Source of the DNA: DATFKA01 sp035268885
GTDB lineage: Bacteria > Bacteroidota > Bacteroidia > Chitinophagales > Saprospiraceae
NCBI GenBank assembly: GCA_035268885.1
Contig: DATFKA010000073.1
Location: 25,386-89,385, forward strand
Direction: 5' to 3'
DNA: 64,000 nucleotides
The translations under genes and the position numbers were made by a program. The notes below the pieces were generated by a model. That model searched no databases, was not told the DNA's origin, and worked only from the letters and a program-made list of their open reading frames with translations. Of the stretch, positions 1 to 8,717 are shown one piece after another (position 1 is the first letter of the stretch; each line of letters starts with the position of its first letter).

Positions 1-750
1 ACAGGGCAACTCCTTACCCGTATGGATGCCGATGACAAGATGCCCGTCCAGAAATTGGCCTTGATGCAAGCAGCTATGAGAAAGGCCGGACGGGGGCACC
101 TCGCTACCGGACGGGTACAGTATTTTTCCCAAAAGGGGATACAGGACGGCTACCGTCGCTACGAGCAATGGCTGAATCACCTGGTCCACGAAGACCGGCA
201 TTACGAAGAGATCTATCGGGAATGTGTCATTCCTTCTCCGGCCTGGATGGTGTATCGGGAAGACTTGCTTCGCTGCGAAGCTTTTAAACCGAATCGTTAT
301 CCGGAAGATTACGATCTGGTTTTTCGTTTTTATCAATACGGACTAAAGGTTATACCTATACCGGAATTATTGCATTACTGGCGGGATCATCGGGACCGGA
401 GTAGTCGTACTATGGCACAATACGCCAACCAGTCTTATTTTAAATTGAAGATTCCCTGGTTCTTGACATTGGATCGGGAGGCAGGTCGTCCTCTGGTGCT
501 ATGGGGAGCGGGTAATAAAGGGAAGCAAGTTGCAAAAATGCTACTGCAGACAGAAGAAGACTTTCGATGGGTATGCGATAATCAAGCCAAGATTGGCCTG
601 GATATTTACGGGCTGCGTATGCAGCATTATCAAGCCATAACACAAATGGATGATCCGCAGGTACTGGTACTCGTCTCGAATCCAGAGGATCAGGTGCTTA
701 TTCGGGAGCAGTTAGAGGCCTGGCGGGTGGATTATTTTTTTATGGTCTGA
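1..750 (+). CDS. Family 2 glycosyltransferase, 3' part (5' end outside window)
   Basis: The frame is open from base 1, so the gene begins upstream and is cut by the window edge. The first residues read TRMDADD, the DxD-type motif of GT-A family 2 glycosyltransferases that binds the nucleotide-sugar and metal. The next part (YEEIYRECVIPSPAWM, then a NRYPEDYDLVFR block) matches the acceptor-side half of GT2 enzymes. After about residue 160 there is a second module, LVLWGAGNKGKQVAKML, with a Gly-rich Rossmann-type loop, ending at VDYFFMV. This C-terminal nucleotide-binding-like module is an addition to the GT2 core. Its role is unknown; it could bind a nucleotide-sugar. The likely job is transfer of a sugar to a cell-surface glycan. 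The family call is firm, the substrate unknown. Confidence 0.8.
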   Translation, partial: TGQLLTRMDADDKMPVQKLALMQAAMRKAGRGHLATGRVQYFSQKGIQDGYRRYEQWLNHLVHEDRHYEEIYRECVIPSPAWMVYREDLLRCEAFKPNRYPEDYDLVFRFYQYGLKVIPIPELLHYWRDHRDRSSRTMAQYANQSYFKLKIPWFLTLDREAGRPLVLWGAGNKGKQVAKMLLQTEEDFRWVCDNQAKIGLDIYGLRMQHYQAITQMDDPQVLVLVSNPEDQVLIREQLEAWRVDYFFMV

Positions 751-759
751 GTGAATAAA

Positions 760-1065
760 TTACGAATTGTTGGTTTGGAGAGTTGTTGGGTTTACTGTGA
801 AGTTGTTTAAGAATTGCTGAGTGATAGTCTTTAGCCTGGCTGAGACCGCATGGGTTCTGTTTTCATCATCAATTAATTGACTGAATCTACTCCCTTCTGG
901 GGTGTAGTAAGAAGAATAGTCGGCAAAGAACCAGGTGGCATTTGTTGATGTATTGAGGGACAGAAAACGGATTGTACTTTCAGAATCATAAATTAGGTAT
1001 TTTAAAAATGCCCATCTTGCGAACAGGCAGAAGCAAATCTGGTGGGCATAAGGTTCTGTCTGCCT
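760..1065 (-). pseudogene. Possible gene remnant, 101 codons without a start codon
   Basis: On the minus strand an open frame runs from just after a TGA at 1066-1068 to a TAA at 760-762. It reads like real protein (for example TNATWFFADYSSYYTPEG, then a helical SARLKTITQQFLNNF) but contains no ATG, GTG or TTG in a sensible place. I do not recognise a family. The segment includes the GAAGTTGTTTAA repeat motif (799-810), so part of it may be repeat rather than coding sequence. It could be a decayed 3' fragment of a gene or a chance open frame. It fills the 337-base gap between the glycosyltransferase and the membrane protein; nothing else was seen in that gap. Confidence 0.2.
799..815. repeat. 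Solo end of fold-back element C
   Basis: GAAGTTGTTTAAGAATT is identical to the first 17 bases of the right terminus of element C (complement of 24718-24734). No inverted partner was found in the surrounding 300 bases. Confidence 0.45.
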
Positions 1066-1087
1066 TCATATTCCTCCTGGAGAAGGG

Positions 1088-2005
1088 TTATACCTCTTCC
1101 GCTTCCCGTGGCAGGGGATTCTTCTCATACAAATTATGAATGTAGAGGATCAGCACGCCAAAGGTAACCGCCGCTACCACTAGCAGGGTATTGAGTAGCC
1201 CATCGGTGCTAAAAGAAATCTTGATCAGGATAGTAGAGATGACAAAGCCCGAATTCCGCATGATCTTTCGGAACTCATCCGAATAAATAAAGGAGAAGAG
1301 TAGGAGGATCACGTCCGTCATGATCATGACGGTAAAGAAATCATCGTAAAAGACCTTATTGACGTCCCGGATTTGGTTAACCATTTCGGGCAGGGAGAAA
1401 TAAGTTTCCCAGATCCAGCCCCCCAGGCTATAAATAGACAGAATAACAAAAATGGGAATCAGGAGTACGCTGACCAGCTTTTTGATAAAAACGAATTGGT
1501 GTTTACTATCGGGATCATCGGAAGTGTCCGGTTTGAATTCCTGTCGAAGTTCATTCAGCCGGTAGAAGAAAAAGATAAACAAGAATAGAATGAGGGTGCC
1601 GACAATATCATAGGTGAATTGTAGATCAAAAGGATCCGAAAACCAATTGGCAGTGAGGTCGAGATTTGCCAGATCTTTGAAAATACGGCGGATGATAATC
1701 AGGGTGATGATCTCGTATTGCTTACCAATGTAGAAGGTAATCGACTTGGGTAAGTAATACACCAGCAGATACACCTCATAGAACAGAATAATGGAGAAGG
1801 GCGTATAAATGGCGGCGATCGGACTGGTTAGGAGTTTGGAGGGATCAGTGATTTCAAATAGGTTGATTTGAACCATCCCAATGATGGCCAGGTGGATCAG
1901 GAAACTGACCACGGCCACCCATACGACAATGCGTTCACCTACTTCTTTCGTTTTTTCCGAAAGTAAGCGATTGGATAGATCCTCGATAGTTTTCCGTATT
2001 CCCAT
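1088..2005 (-). CDS. Multi-pass inner-membrane protein of unknown function
   Basis: I place the start at the ATG at 2003-2005 (MGIRKTIEDLSNRLLSEK), because the upstream in-frame extension is Pro/Leu-rich and overlaps the recA terminator region. The product is about 305 residues. An amphipathic N-terminus is followed by roughly six to seven hydrophobic segments (such as VVWVAVVSFLIHLAIIGMV, LILFLFIFFFYRL, LLVVAAVTFGVLILYIHNL) and a short charged tail. No catalytic motif or known domain was recognised. It lies downstream of recA on the same strand but is separated from it by a strong terminator, so it is probably transcribed independently. Membrane topology is clear; function is not. Confidence 0.6.
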   Translation of the reverse strand: MGIRKTIEDLSNRLLSEKTKEVGERIVVWVAVVSFLIHLAIIGMVQINLFEITDPSKLLTSPIAAIYTPFSIILFYEVYLLVYYLPKSITFYIGKQYEIITLIIIRRIFKDLANLDLTANWFSDPFDLQFTYDIVGTLILFLFIFFFYRLNELRQEFKPDTSDDPDSKHQFVFIKKLVSVLLIPIFVILSIYSLGGWIWETYFSLPEMVNQIRDVNKVFYDDFFTVMIMTDVILLLFSFIYSDEFRKIMRNSGFVISTILIKISFSTDGLLNTLLVVAAVTFGVLILYIHNLYEKNPLPREAEEV

Positions 2006-2105
2006 GATGATAGGTAAACGGGTTTTTGGCAAAAGTGTTCTGGGCCCAGCTTTTAGCAGGCCTGGCAAGGGATCAATCAGTATAAGCACTAGGCTTTATA
2101 CTAAT

Positions 2106-2140
2106 AAAAGCCCCCCGGAGTATTATTCCGGAGGGCTTTT
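2106..2140 (-). terminator. Rho-independent terminator of recA
   Basis: A 14-base arm at 2106-2119 pairs with 2127-2140 with one mismatch around a 7-base loop. Read on the minus strand, the GC-rich hairpin is followed by TTTTATT. It begins 28 bases after the recA stop codon. Confidence 0.85.
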
Positions 2141-2167
2141 GGTTTATAGCTTAGAGCAGATGTGCTT

Positions 2168-3232
2168 TTATTTTTTAGCTTTCTCCTCTTCTTTTTCCTT
2201 TTTCGCTTGCCCATTGGTGGGCTGAAGATTGAGTAACTTCGTTTTGATCTTTTGTTCGATCTCATTGGCTACCCCTGGATTGTCTTCCAGGAACTGCTTG
2301 GCGGCTTCCCGACCCTGAGCAATTTTGGCATCGCCGTAGCTGTACCAGGCACCACTCTTATTGATGAAATCCATATCTACCCCCAGATCAAGGATTTCTC
2401 CACTCTTGGAAATTCCCTGTCCATAAATGATGTCAAACATGGCAATACGGAAGGGAGGGGCTACCTTGTTCTTAGCCACTTTCACTTTGACGTGGTTACC
2501 CACTACATTACCTTCTTTGTCTTTAATGGCTGAGCCAGTTTTGCGAATATCCAGTCGGATCGAAGCATAGAACTTCAGGGCGTTACCCCCCGTCGTGGTT
2601 TCTGGATTACCGAACATCACACCAATCTTTTCCCGCAGCTGGTTGATAAAGACACAGCAGCAGCTGGTGCGACCAATGGTACCCGTTAGTTTACGCATGG
2701 CCTGAGACATGAGTCGGGCCTGTAATCCCATCTTAGAATCACCCATCTCTCCTTCAATCTCTCCGCGCGGTACCAGTGCCGCTACCGAATCCACCACAAT
2801 GATATCAATGGCACCCGAGCGGATGAGGTTTTCGGTGATTTCGAGTGCTTGCTCCCCGTTATCTGGTTGGGAAATCAAAAGATTTTCGACATCTACACCC
2901 AGCTTTTCCGCGTAAAAGCGGTCAAAGGCGTGCTCCGCGTCGATAAAGGCGGCAATCCCCCCCTGCTTTTGGGCTTCGGCAATGGCATGAATTGCTAAGG
3001 TGGTTTTACCAGAGGATTCAGGTCCGTAAATTTCGACGATCCTGCCCTTGGGTAATCCATTTACCCCCAGTGCAATATCAAGGCTCAATGAGCCCGTTGG
3101 AATAGTGGGTACACGCTCTACCTGCTTATCTCCCAGGCGCATGATCGTTCCTTTACCATAAGATTTTTCAATGCGATCCACGGTGGATTGTAAAGCCTTT
3201 AGCTTTGCACTTTTATCTTGATTAGTTGCCAT
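2168..3232 (-). CDS. recA: Recombinase RecA
   Basis: RecA forms the ATP-dependent filament on single-stranded DNA that drives homologous pairing and LexA-type self-cleavage. The 354-residue length is normal. The Walker A motif GPESSGKTT is at about residues 70-78, with the DAEHAFD segment, the Walker B region IIVVDSVAALVPR, the L1 stretch EGEMGDSKMGLQARLMSQ, and the INQLREKIGVMFG L2 region. The C-terminus is a Lys/Glu-rich tail. A short triple-cysteine run (SCCC) precedes the INQLR motif. The gene stands alone between its own promoter and terminator. No LexA-box-like palindrome was recognised upstream. Identification is certain. Confidence 0.98.
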   Translation of the reverse strand: MATNQDKSAKLKALQSTVDRIEKSYGKGTIMRLGDKQVERVPTIPTGSLSLDIALGVNGLPKGRIVEIYGPESSGKTTLAIHAIAEAQKQGGIAAFIDAEHAFDRFYAEKLGVDVENLLISQPDNGEQALEITENLIRSGAIDIIVVDSVAALVPRGEIEGEMGDSKMGLQARLMSQAMRKLTGTIGRTSCCCVFINQLREKIGVMFGNPETTTGGNALKFYASIRLDIRKTGSAIKDKEGNVVGNHVKVKVAKNKVAPPFRIAMFDIIYGQGISKSGEILDLGVDMDFINKSGAWYSYGDAKIAQGREAAKQFLEDNPGVANEIEQKIKTKLLNLQPTNGQAKKEKEEEKAKK

Positions 3233-3292
3233 TTTAATTGTTGTTTAAGTGGTTAACAGCCGAAGCTTAGGGAAAGTGTTTTAAATACAAAA

Positions 3293-3323
3293 CAAATTTA
3301 AATTTTTTGTTTTAAAAATCAAA
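3293..3323 (-). promoter_or_regulatory. Bacteroidota-type promoter of recA
   Basis: On the minus strand TTTG (3320-3323) is followed after exactly 19 bases by TAAATTTG (3293-3300), fitting the primary sigma factor consensus TTTG-N19-TAnnTTTG of Bacteroidota. The predicted transcript starts near 3289, giving a leader of about 55 nt. Confidence 0.6.
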
Positions 3324-3380
3324 GCCTTTTCCGTTTTTTGTTTGAAAAAAGCGAAAATTAATCTATTTTCGGCCACAAGA

Positions 3381-6317
3381 TTATTCCCATCCGTGCTCGG
3401 CCATCATGGGGTCCTGGCGCCATTTGACCAGTCCTTTGGCGCTGTGATCCCCTATCTGGATATGAACCTGATACTTACCGGCCGGTGCCGTGATCCAGTC
3501 CAGTTTTTGACCGAAGAGTTGGCGTCCGTCGGCGTACAGGCCAAACTGTTCGACCATTTTAGCGCGAACCTCATTTAGTACGCGAAAACTTTTTTCGCCC
3601 CTTATTTCCCTGGTTAAGTTATTGAGTTCCGTTTGGAGTGCGGCCCCGTTTAATTCGCCTTTCAAAGTATTGATGGCATCCAATAAGACCTGCTCGTAGG
3701 CAGCTACATCTGCGGTATTGGGCTCAAAACGTCCCCGCCAGTACCCGCGATTGAGTCCCGGGTTGACCGGTACTTTTTGGCTGTGCACATAGGTTTCGTC
3801 AATATTTTTTACCGTAAGGGTAGCTGTATCTCCCAGGCCTTTCTGCACGTGGAAGCTGATCCCCGCCCCCGCTGGTGGGTTCTGTCCCCGAAACATAAAG
3901 GCCGGCTGTTTACGCCCCGTATTGATGCGCCGCCAGTCGGTGCCCGGCTTACCCCGGAAAACGTGCACGGGCTTATTCATGACCTCCGGTGTTATTTGCC
4001 GCAAAGGCCGGATATCATCCAGTATCCAAATGCTGCGACCGTGGGTGCCGGCAACGAGGTCGCCATCCCTAGGGTGAATCACCAGATCGTGGACGGCCAC
4101 GGTAGGCATATTATTCATCAGCGGTGTCCAGTTGGCTCCGTCGTCGTAGGAAGCATACACGGCATTCTCTGTCCCCACAAAGAGCAATCCTTCTTTTTCT
4201 ACATCTTCTTTGATCACGTAAGCACTATAGCCATCCTCAATCCCATTGGTGATTGTGGTCCAGCTTTCGCCAAAATCGTCTGTTTTATACACGTAAGCCT
4301 TAAAATCATCGTATCGGTGGTTGTCAAAAGTGACGTAGCAGGTGCCCTCGCGGAAACGGGAGGCTTCCACCCGACTTACCCAGGCATCAGCGGGTACGCC
4401 CGGTACTTTAGCCTTGACATTGGTCCAGGTGTCTCCGCCGTTGCGCGTGACTTGTAGATTGCCATCGTCGGTACCCGCCCAGACCACGGCTTCGTTCATG
4501 GGGGATTCACTGATGGTAATAATAGTGTAGTGATTTTCACCACCGGTTACACTACGTGTCAGGTATCCGCTGTTGCTGGGATTGCGGCGCTCGGGATCAT
4601 TTTTGGTGAGGTCCGGGCTGATGAGGCGCCAGCTTTTACCCTTGTCGATCGATTTGAAGAGATAATTACCACCGAAGTAGATGGTCTCCGGATTACTTTT
4701 TGACATTACCAGCGGACTACTCCAGTTGAAGCGGAACTGAGGGGGTAACTGCGGACGATCCGCATATTCATAGAAGAACCAGTGCTCGCCAGGATTGATT
4801 GTATAATCGATGGGCTCCTCGTCAAAATCGGGATCGACGTAATCGCCGAAATTAATTACCGTCTCCGGGCTGGGGGTAATATACGCGTACTCCCGCGTCT
4901 CGAAATTCACCCGGCAGGCAAAACCCACGTGATTGACCAGGTAGATGGTCCGGTAGTCGGTCGGGTCCACCTGGGCGTGGAATCCATCGCCCTCTCCCAG
5001 CCAGGTGCTGTGCATATTCAGGATGCCCCGGTATTCGCGGCTGTTGGATGGGGTGATCCACAAACCATTATCCTGCAAACCACCGACGACCCAGTAAGGG
5101 TCGCGCATATCTACGCCAATGGCGTAGTACTGCCCAATGGCGGTATTATTGAGGGATAGCCAGGTCTGCCCGCGATCGACACTGAGCTTTAGCCCCTGAT
5201 CGGTGGCGAGGTACATGATATGGCTGTCATTAGGAGAGATCCACATATCGTGATCGTCGCCGCCATCGGCTCGCCAGCGGCGTTCCTGAAAGCTCTGACC
5301 GCCGTCGGTAGAGCGCACAGGCCCCCGGGAGACCATGTAGATATAGTTGTCGTCCAGCGGATCGATACAGATTTGTCCGTGGTAAAAAGGCCGTACGGCG
5401 TGTTTATACAAATAACGCCAGCTTTCGCCCCCGTCGTCGGAGCGATAAATGCCGGTGCCGGGAACGCCTTCCGGCAAATTTTCATCCGCTTCGACGGCGG
5501 CTACCATAATATCGGGATTTTTACGATGGATAGAGAGGTCGATCATACCCGTCTCTCCGGTAGGTAAGCCGTCGGTCAGTTTGCGCCAGCTCTTTCCCCC
5601 GTCGGTCGATTTGAACATTCCACCCTGCTCCCCACCACTCGTATAATGGTAGGGCGTACGCAGACGATGATAGAAACCGGCAAACAGGACATCCGCATTT
5701 TCAGGATGCATGATGATTTCGGTGCAACCTGTCTTGCCATCATCAGGTAGTCCATTGGTCAGCTTTTCCCAGCTTTTGCCCCCATCGGTGGTTTTGTAGA
5801 GTCCGCGTTCGCCCTCGTAACCCCAAAGGTGACCGACCGCCGCCACGTAGACAATGTCCGGATTGCTGGGATGGGTAGCGATCTCCGCAATGTGATGGGT
5901 GTTCTGTAGTCCCACGTATTCGAAGCTCTCCCCTCCGTCGGTCGATTTGAACAGGCCATTGCCCCAGCCGCTACTATTGCGGTTGGCAGATTCGCCGGTG
6001 CCCACCCAGATGATATCGGGGTTGGGAACAAACATGGCGACGGATCCGATAGAGTTCGCACCGTATTTGTCGAAAATGATATCCCAGGTCATCCCCCCGT
6101 TGAGGGATTGATAGACCCCACCCGAGGCCGAGGCCATCAATACGTGTCGGTAATTATCGGGATGGGCTTCTACCGCGGCGATCCGTCCCATCATATTGGC
6201 GGGGCCGATATTTCGCCAGGGGAGTGCCTGGGAGAGGGCGTTATTCTCGAAGTTTTGGGCGTAGCTTTCGCTAAAAAAAAGGAAGAGCGTGGCAAAGAAG
6301 AGTAGCCTGAATCTCAT
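3381..6317 (-). CDS. Exported BNR/VPS10-like beta-propeller protein
   Basis: A 978-residue protein with a clear signal peptide (MRFRLLFFATLFLFFSESYAQ). Most of the chain is built from BNR/Asp-box repeats of the form STDGGKSW, RSDDGGESW and STDGGQSF, found at least ten times. These fold as one or two seven-bladed propellers of the sortilin/VPS10 or Ycf48-like class. Enzymes and binding proteins for glycans or peptides share this fold, so the ligand cannot be given. The final 250 residues (from about FRGKPGTDWRRINTG) form a separate C-terminal part with helical segments. There is no typical type IX sorting domain and no lipobox, so it is probably periplasmic or released. It is monocistronic, oriented towards recA. 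Confidence 0.8.
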   Translation of the reverse strand: MRFRLLFFATLFLFFSESYAQNFENNALSQALPWRNIGPANMMGRIAAVEAHPDNYRHVLMASASGGVYQSLNGGMTWDIIFDKYGANSIGSVAMFVPNPDIIWVGTGESANRNSSGWGNGLFKSTDGGESFEYVGLQNTHHIAEIATHPSNPDIVYVAAVGHLWGYEGERGLYKTTDGGKSWEKLTNGLPDDGKTGCTEIIMHPENADVLFAGFYHRLRTPYHYTSGGEQGGMFKSTDGGKSWRKLTDGLPTGETGMIDLSIHRKNPDIMVAAVEADENLPEGVPGTGIYRSDDGGESWRYLYKHAVRPFYHGQICIDPLDDNYIYMVSRGPVRSTDGGQSFQERRWRADGGDDHDMWISPNDSHIMYLATDQGLKLSVDRGQTWLSLNNTAIGQYYAIGVDMRDPYWVVGGLQDNGLWITPSNSREYRGILNMHSTWLGEGDGFHAQVDPTDYRTIYLVNHVGFACRVNFETREYAYITPSPETVINFGDYVDPDFDEEPIDYTINPGEHWFFYEYADRPQLPPQFRFNWSSPLVMSKSNPETIYFGGNYLFKSIDKGKSWRLISPDLTKNDPERRNPSNSGYLTRSVTGGENHYTIITISESPMNEAVVWAGTDDGNLQVTRNGGDTWTNVKAKVPGVPADAWVSRVEASRFREGTCYVTFDNHRYDDFKAYVYKTDDFGESWTTITNGIEDGYSAYVIKEDVEKEGLLFVGTENAVYASYDDGANWTPLMNNMPTVAVHDLVIHPRDGDLVAGTHGRSIWILDDIRPLRQITPEVMNKPVHVFRGKPGTDWRRINTGRKQPAFMFRGQNPPAGAGISFHVQKGLGDTATLTVKNIDETYVHSQKVPVNPGLNRGYWRGRFEPNTADVAAYEQVLLDAINTLKGELNGAALQTELNNLTREIRGEKSFRVLNEVRAKMVEQFGLYADGRQLFGQKLDWITAPAGKYQVHIQIGDHSAKGLVKWRQDPMMAEHGWE

Positions 6318-6453
6318 AAGTGTTGGTTGTGTATTATCTTTTCTAATCTGGTCTTCCGATCAAAATAAGAAAGTCTTTTGAAAAATCCGTAATTTGAACC
6401 AGAGGCAGTTGAATCTTTGCCATTCTCAAAATCATTTAATAATTCAAGTATCG

Positions 6454-7161
6454 TTGAGCAAAAGAAACCGGGGAAAAAAATCCAGAGACGACGAAATTTT
6501 TGGTCCCAAGTGGCAAGCTGTTTTTAAGGATGCGGTAGACGACTGCTGCTTCTTACTTACGCGGGGCTATGCCATGAATTCGGTGCATCAGTTGGTCGGT
6601 AACCGATACCGACTGAATAGCCGCCAGCGGCATGCCTTGAGAAGGATGAGTAGTAGTGACCAGGCCATCCGTTTACGCCAGTCCAAAAGCTGTCGGCCCA
6701 GGGAGCTGGATGGTGCCCCCGTCGAAATTGACGGATTCAACCTGTTGATCTTACTGGAAAATGTATTATCGGGAGCCTATGTATTTAAATGTAGGGATAG
6801 CACTTATCGCGATATTTCTAGTGTACATGGTTCGTACAAACGAGTAGAGAAGACCGAAGCAGCCATTATCCTGGTGGGAGAAGCACTGGCCGATTTACAG
6901 CCCGCATCGGTAAAATGGTATTTTGATCGTCCGGTTTCCAATAGCGGCCGCTTAAAAACCTGGTTACTTAAAATAAGCGGGGAGCAAGCCTGGGAATGGC
7001 AGGTCGAGACCGTTTTTAATCCGGACAAGCAATTGGCGGATTCCGAGGCCATTGTGATTACCTCCGATGCCGTGATCCTGGACGAGGCTCGCCGCTGGTT
7101 TAATTTTGGGGCTTACCTGATCGAAAGGGGTTATCCCGATGCCAATATAATTGATGTGTGA
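6454..7161 (+). CDS. DUF434 family protein
   Basis: A cytoplasmic protein of about 235 residues. The block LDGAPVEIDGFNLLILLE, the later YRDISSVHGSYKRVEKT and the segment VKWYFDRPVSNSGRL are signatures of the DUF434/DUF5616 family, found in archaea and scattered bacteria. No biochemical role is established; the conserved Asp, Arg and Ser residues suggest a nucleotide- or nucleic-acid-related enzyme, which is inference. There is no ATG at the front. I prefer the TTG at 6454 (SKRNRGKKSRDDE) over an earlier TTG at 6394, because family homology begins just after it. It is followed by purD on the same strand with its own promoter. Confidence 0.75.
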   Translation: MSKRNRGKKSRDDEIFGPKWQAVFKDAVDDCCFLLTRGYAMNSVHQLVGNRYRLNSRQRHALRRMSSSDQAIRLRQSKSCRPRELDGAPVEIDGFNLLILLENVLSGAYVFKCRDSTYRDISSVHGSYKRVEKTEAAIILVGEALADLQPASVKWYFDRPVSNSGRLKTWLLKISGEQAWEWQVETVFNPDKQLADSEAIVITSDAVILDEARRWFNFGAYLIERGYPDANIIDV

Positions 7162-7193
7162 GACCAACTGTGGGCTTAAAAACGGACCTGGGA

Positions 7194-7225
7194 TTGTTGC
7201 AGTACAAAAATCCGTATTACCTTTG
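7194..7225 (+). promoter_or_regulatory. Promoter of purD with 5' leader hairpin
   Basis: TTG (7194-7196, or 7197-7199) precedes TACCTTTG (7218-7225) by 21 or 18 bases. The predicted start is near 7230. ATTAGCC (7232-7238) and GGCTAAT (7261-7267) can pair, so the roughly 85-nt leader would begin with a stem. Confidence 0.5.
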
Positions 7226-7315
7226 TGGAAAATTAGCCATTCTGTAACTTGTTGAGGCCCGGCTAATGCGAAACGCTGCTAGAAAAATCATCAAATCAAA
7301 TTCAAAACAGAACAA

Positions 7316-8584
7316 ATGAACATATTACTCCTAGGAAGTGGTGGAAGAGAACACGTTTTTGCCTGGATGTTCAAAAAAAGTCCATTGTGTGATCAGTTAT
7401 TTATTGCCCCGGGTAATGCCGGCACGGCGGGTCTGGGTACAAATATTGCGATTCAGGTTGATCAGTTTGAGGTGATCAAAGAGGTCTGTTTGGAGGAGGC
7501 GATTGATATGGTCGTGGTGGGACCGGAAGCGCCCCTGGTCGCCGGGGTCTACGATTACTTTAAAGCGGATGCCGATCTGCGGAATATACCGGTAATTGGT
7601 CCATCGCAGGCGGGCGCTGCTCTGGAGGGTAGCAAGGCTTACGCTAAAGCATTTATGGCAGAGTACGATATTCCTACGGCCGCTTATCGTGAATTCACGC
7701 AGGCAGAACTGGCAGAGGGTCTGGCCTACATTGATCAACAGCCTACGCCCATCGTGTTAAAAGCGGATGGACTGGCCGCTGGAAAAGGGGTGCTGATCAT
7801 CGAAGACCGGGAAGAGGCCAAGGCGGAACTGAAAGCTATGCTGGATGGTAAATTTGGCGCTGCCAGCGAAAAGGTGGTCATCGAAGCCTTTCTCTCGGGG
7901 ATTGAATTCTCGGTTTTTGCCCTGACTGATGGAAAAGAGTACCTGATACTGCCGGTGGCCAAAGATTATAAACGTATTGGTGAAGGCGATACCGGATTAA
8001 ATACCGGAGGGATGGGTTCCGTCTCGCCCGTGCCTTTTGTGGATGATGCGCTTATGCAAAAAGTGGAACAACGCATTATCCAACCGACCATTAAAGGGAT
8101 TCAGGATCGTGGGCTGGACTATATTGGTTTCGTCTTTTTCGGCTTGATTTCCGTGGAGGGTGAGCCCTACGTCATTGAATACAATTGCCGGATGGGAGAT
8201 CCGGAGACGCAGGTGGTTTTTCCACGTATGAAAAATGATTTGCTGGTCTTGCTACAGGCCGCCCACGAAGGGCGTCTGTCGGAGCATAGCCTGGAGAAGG
8301 AGGAGCGGGCGGCCGCTGCGGTCATTCTGGTATCGGGAGGTTATCCGGAGGCCTACGAAAAAGGTAAAGTCATCACGGGGGAAGATCTGGCCGAGGAGTG
8401 TATGGTCTTTCACGCGGGGACACTGAAAGAAGGGGATCAAATCCTGACCAATGGTGGTCGGGTGCTGGCGGTGACCAGCTTTGGCCGAGATTTCAAAGAA
8501 GCCCTGAGCAAATCTTACGAGGATGCGGATAAAATTAACTTCGAAGGGAAGTACTACCGCCGTGATATTGGCTTTGATCTGTAG
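7316..8584 (+). CDS. purD: Phosphoribosylamine-glycine ligase
   Basis: PurD (GAR synthetase) condenses phosphoribosylamine with glycine using ATP in the second step of de novo purine synthesis. The 422-residue length is typical. The N-terminus MNILLLGSGGREHVFAW is the family hallmark, followed by APGNAGTAG and the VVVGPEAPLVAGV segment. The ATP-grasp part includes PIVLKADGLAAGKGVLI, GEGDTGLNTGGMGSVSPVPF and YNCRMGDPETQ, the PurD signature near the metal-binding site. No other pur genes are nearby, as is common for scattered purine genes. It has its own promoter. Identification is certain. Confidence 0.97.
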   Translation: MNILLLGSGGREHVFAWMFKKSPLCDQLFIAPGNAGTAGLGTNIAIQVDQFEVIKEVCLEEAIDMVVVGPEAPLVAGVYDYFKADADLRNIPVIGPSQAGAALEGSKAYAKAFMAEYDIPTAAYREFTQAELAEGLAYIDQQPTPIVLKADGLAAGKGVLIIEDREEAKAELKAMLDGKFGAASEKVVIEAFLSGIEFSVFALTDGKEYLILPVAKDYKRIGEGDTGLNTGGMGSVSPVPFVDDALMQKVEQRIIQPTIKGIQDRGLDYIGFVFFGLISVEGEPYVIEYNCRMGDPETQVVFPRMKNDLLVLLQAAHEGRLSEHSLEKEERAAAAVILVSGGYPEAYEKGKVITGEDLAEECMVFHAGTLKEGDQILTNGGRVLAVTSFGRDFKEALSKSYEDADKINFEGKYYRRDIGFDL

Positions 8585-8675
8585 TCATTAAAATATCTCT
8601 TTGGCTAGCATCGTTTGGAAAACAGTTTTTTGCTGTAAAGTGTATTCTTTTCGGAAAGAAAAATTGATTTAGGAG

Positions 8676-8698
8676 CACTTTGGCTTTCGCCAAAAGTG
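8676..8698 (+). other. Hairpin between purD and the parvulin block
   Basis: CACTTTGGC (8676-8684) pairs with GCCAAAAGTG (8689-8698) across a TTTC loop with one bulge, followed by TTTACC. It could end purD transcription weakly or sit in the leader of the next gene. Confidence 0.4.
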
Positions 8699-8717
8699 TT
8701 TACCGGGATTAGGTTCC

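Noticed and set aside
3777..4457. 226-codon plus-strand frame opposite the BNR protein
   Set aside because: It is antisense to a protein with clear repeats and a signal peptide; composition is a shadow of the repeat codons and no domain is recognisable.
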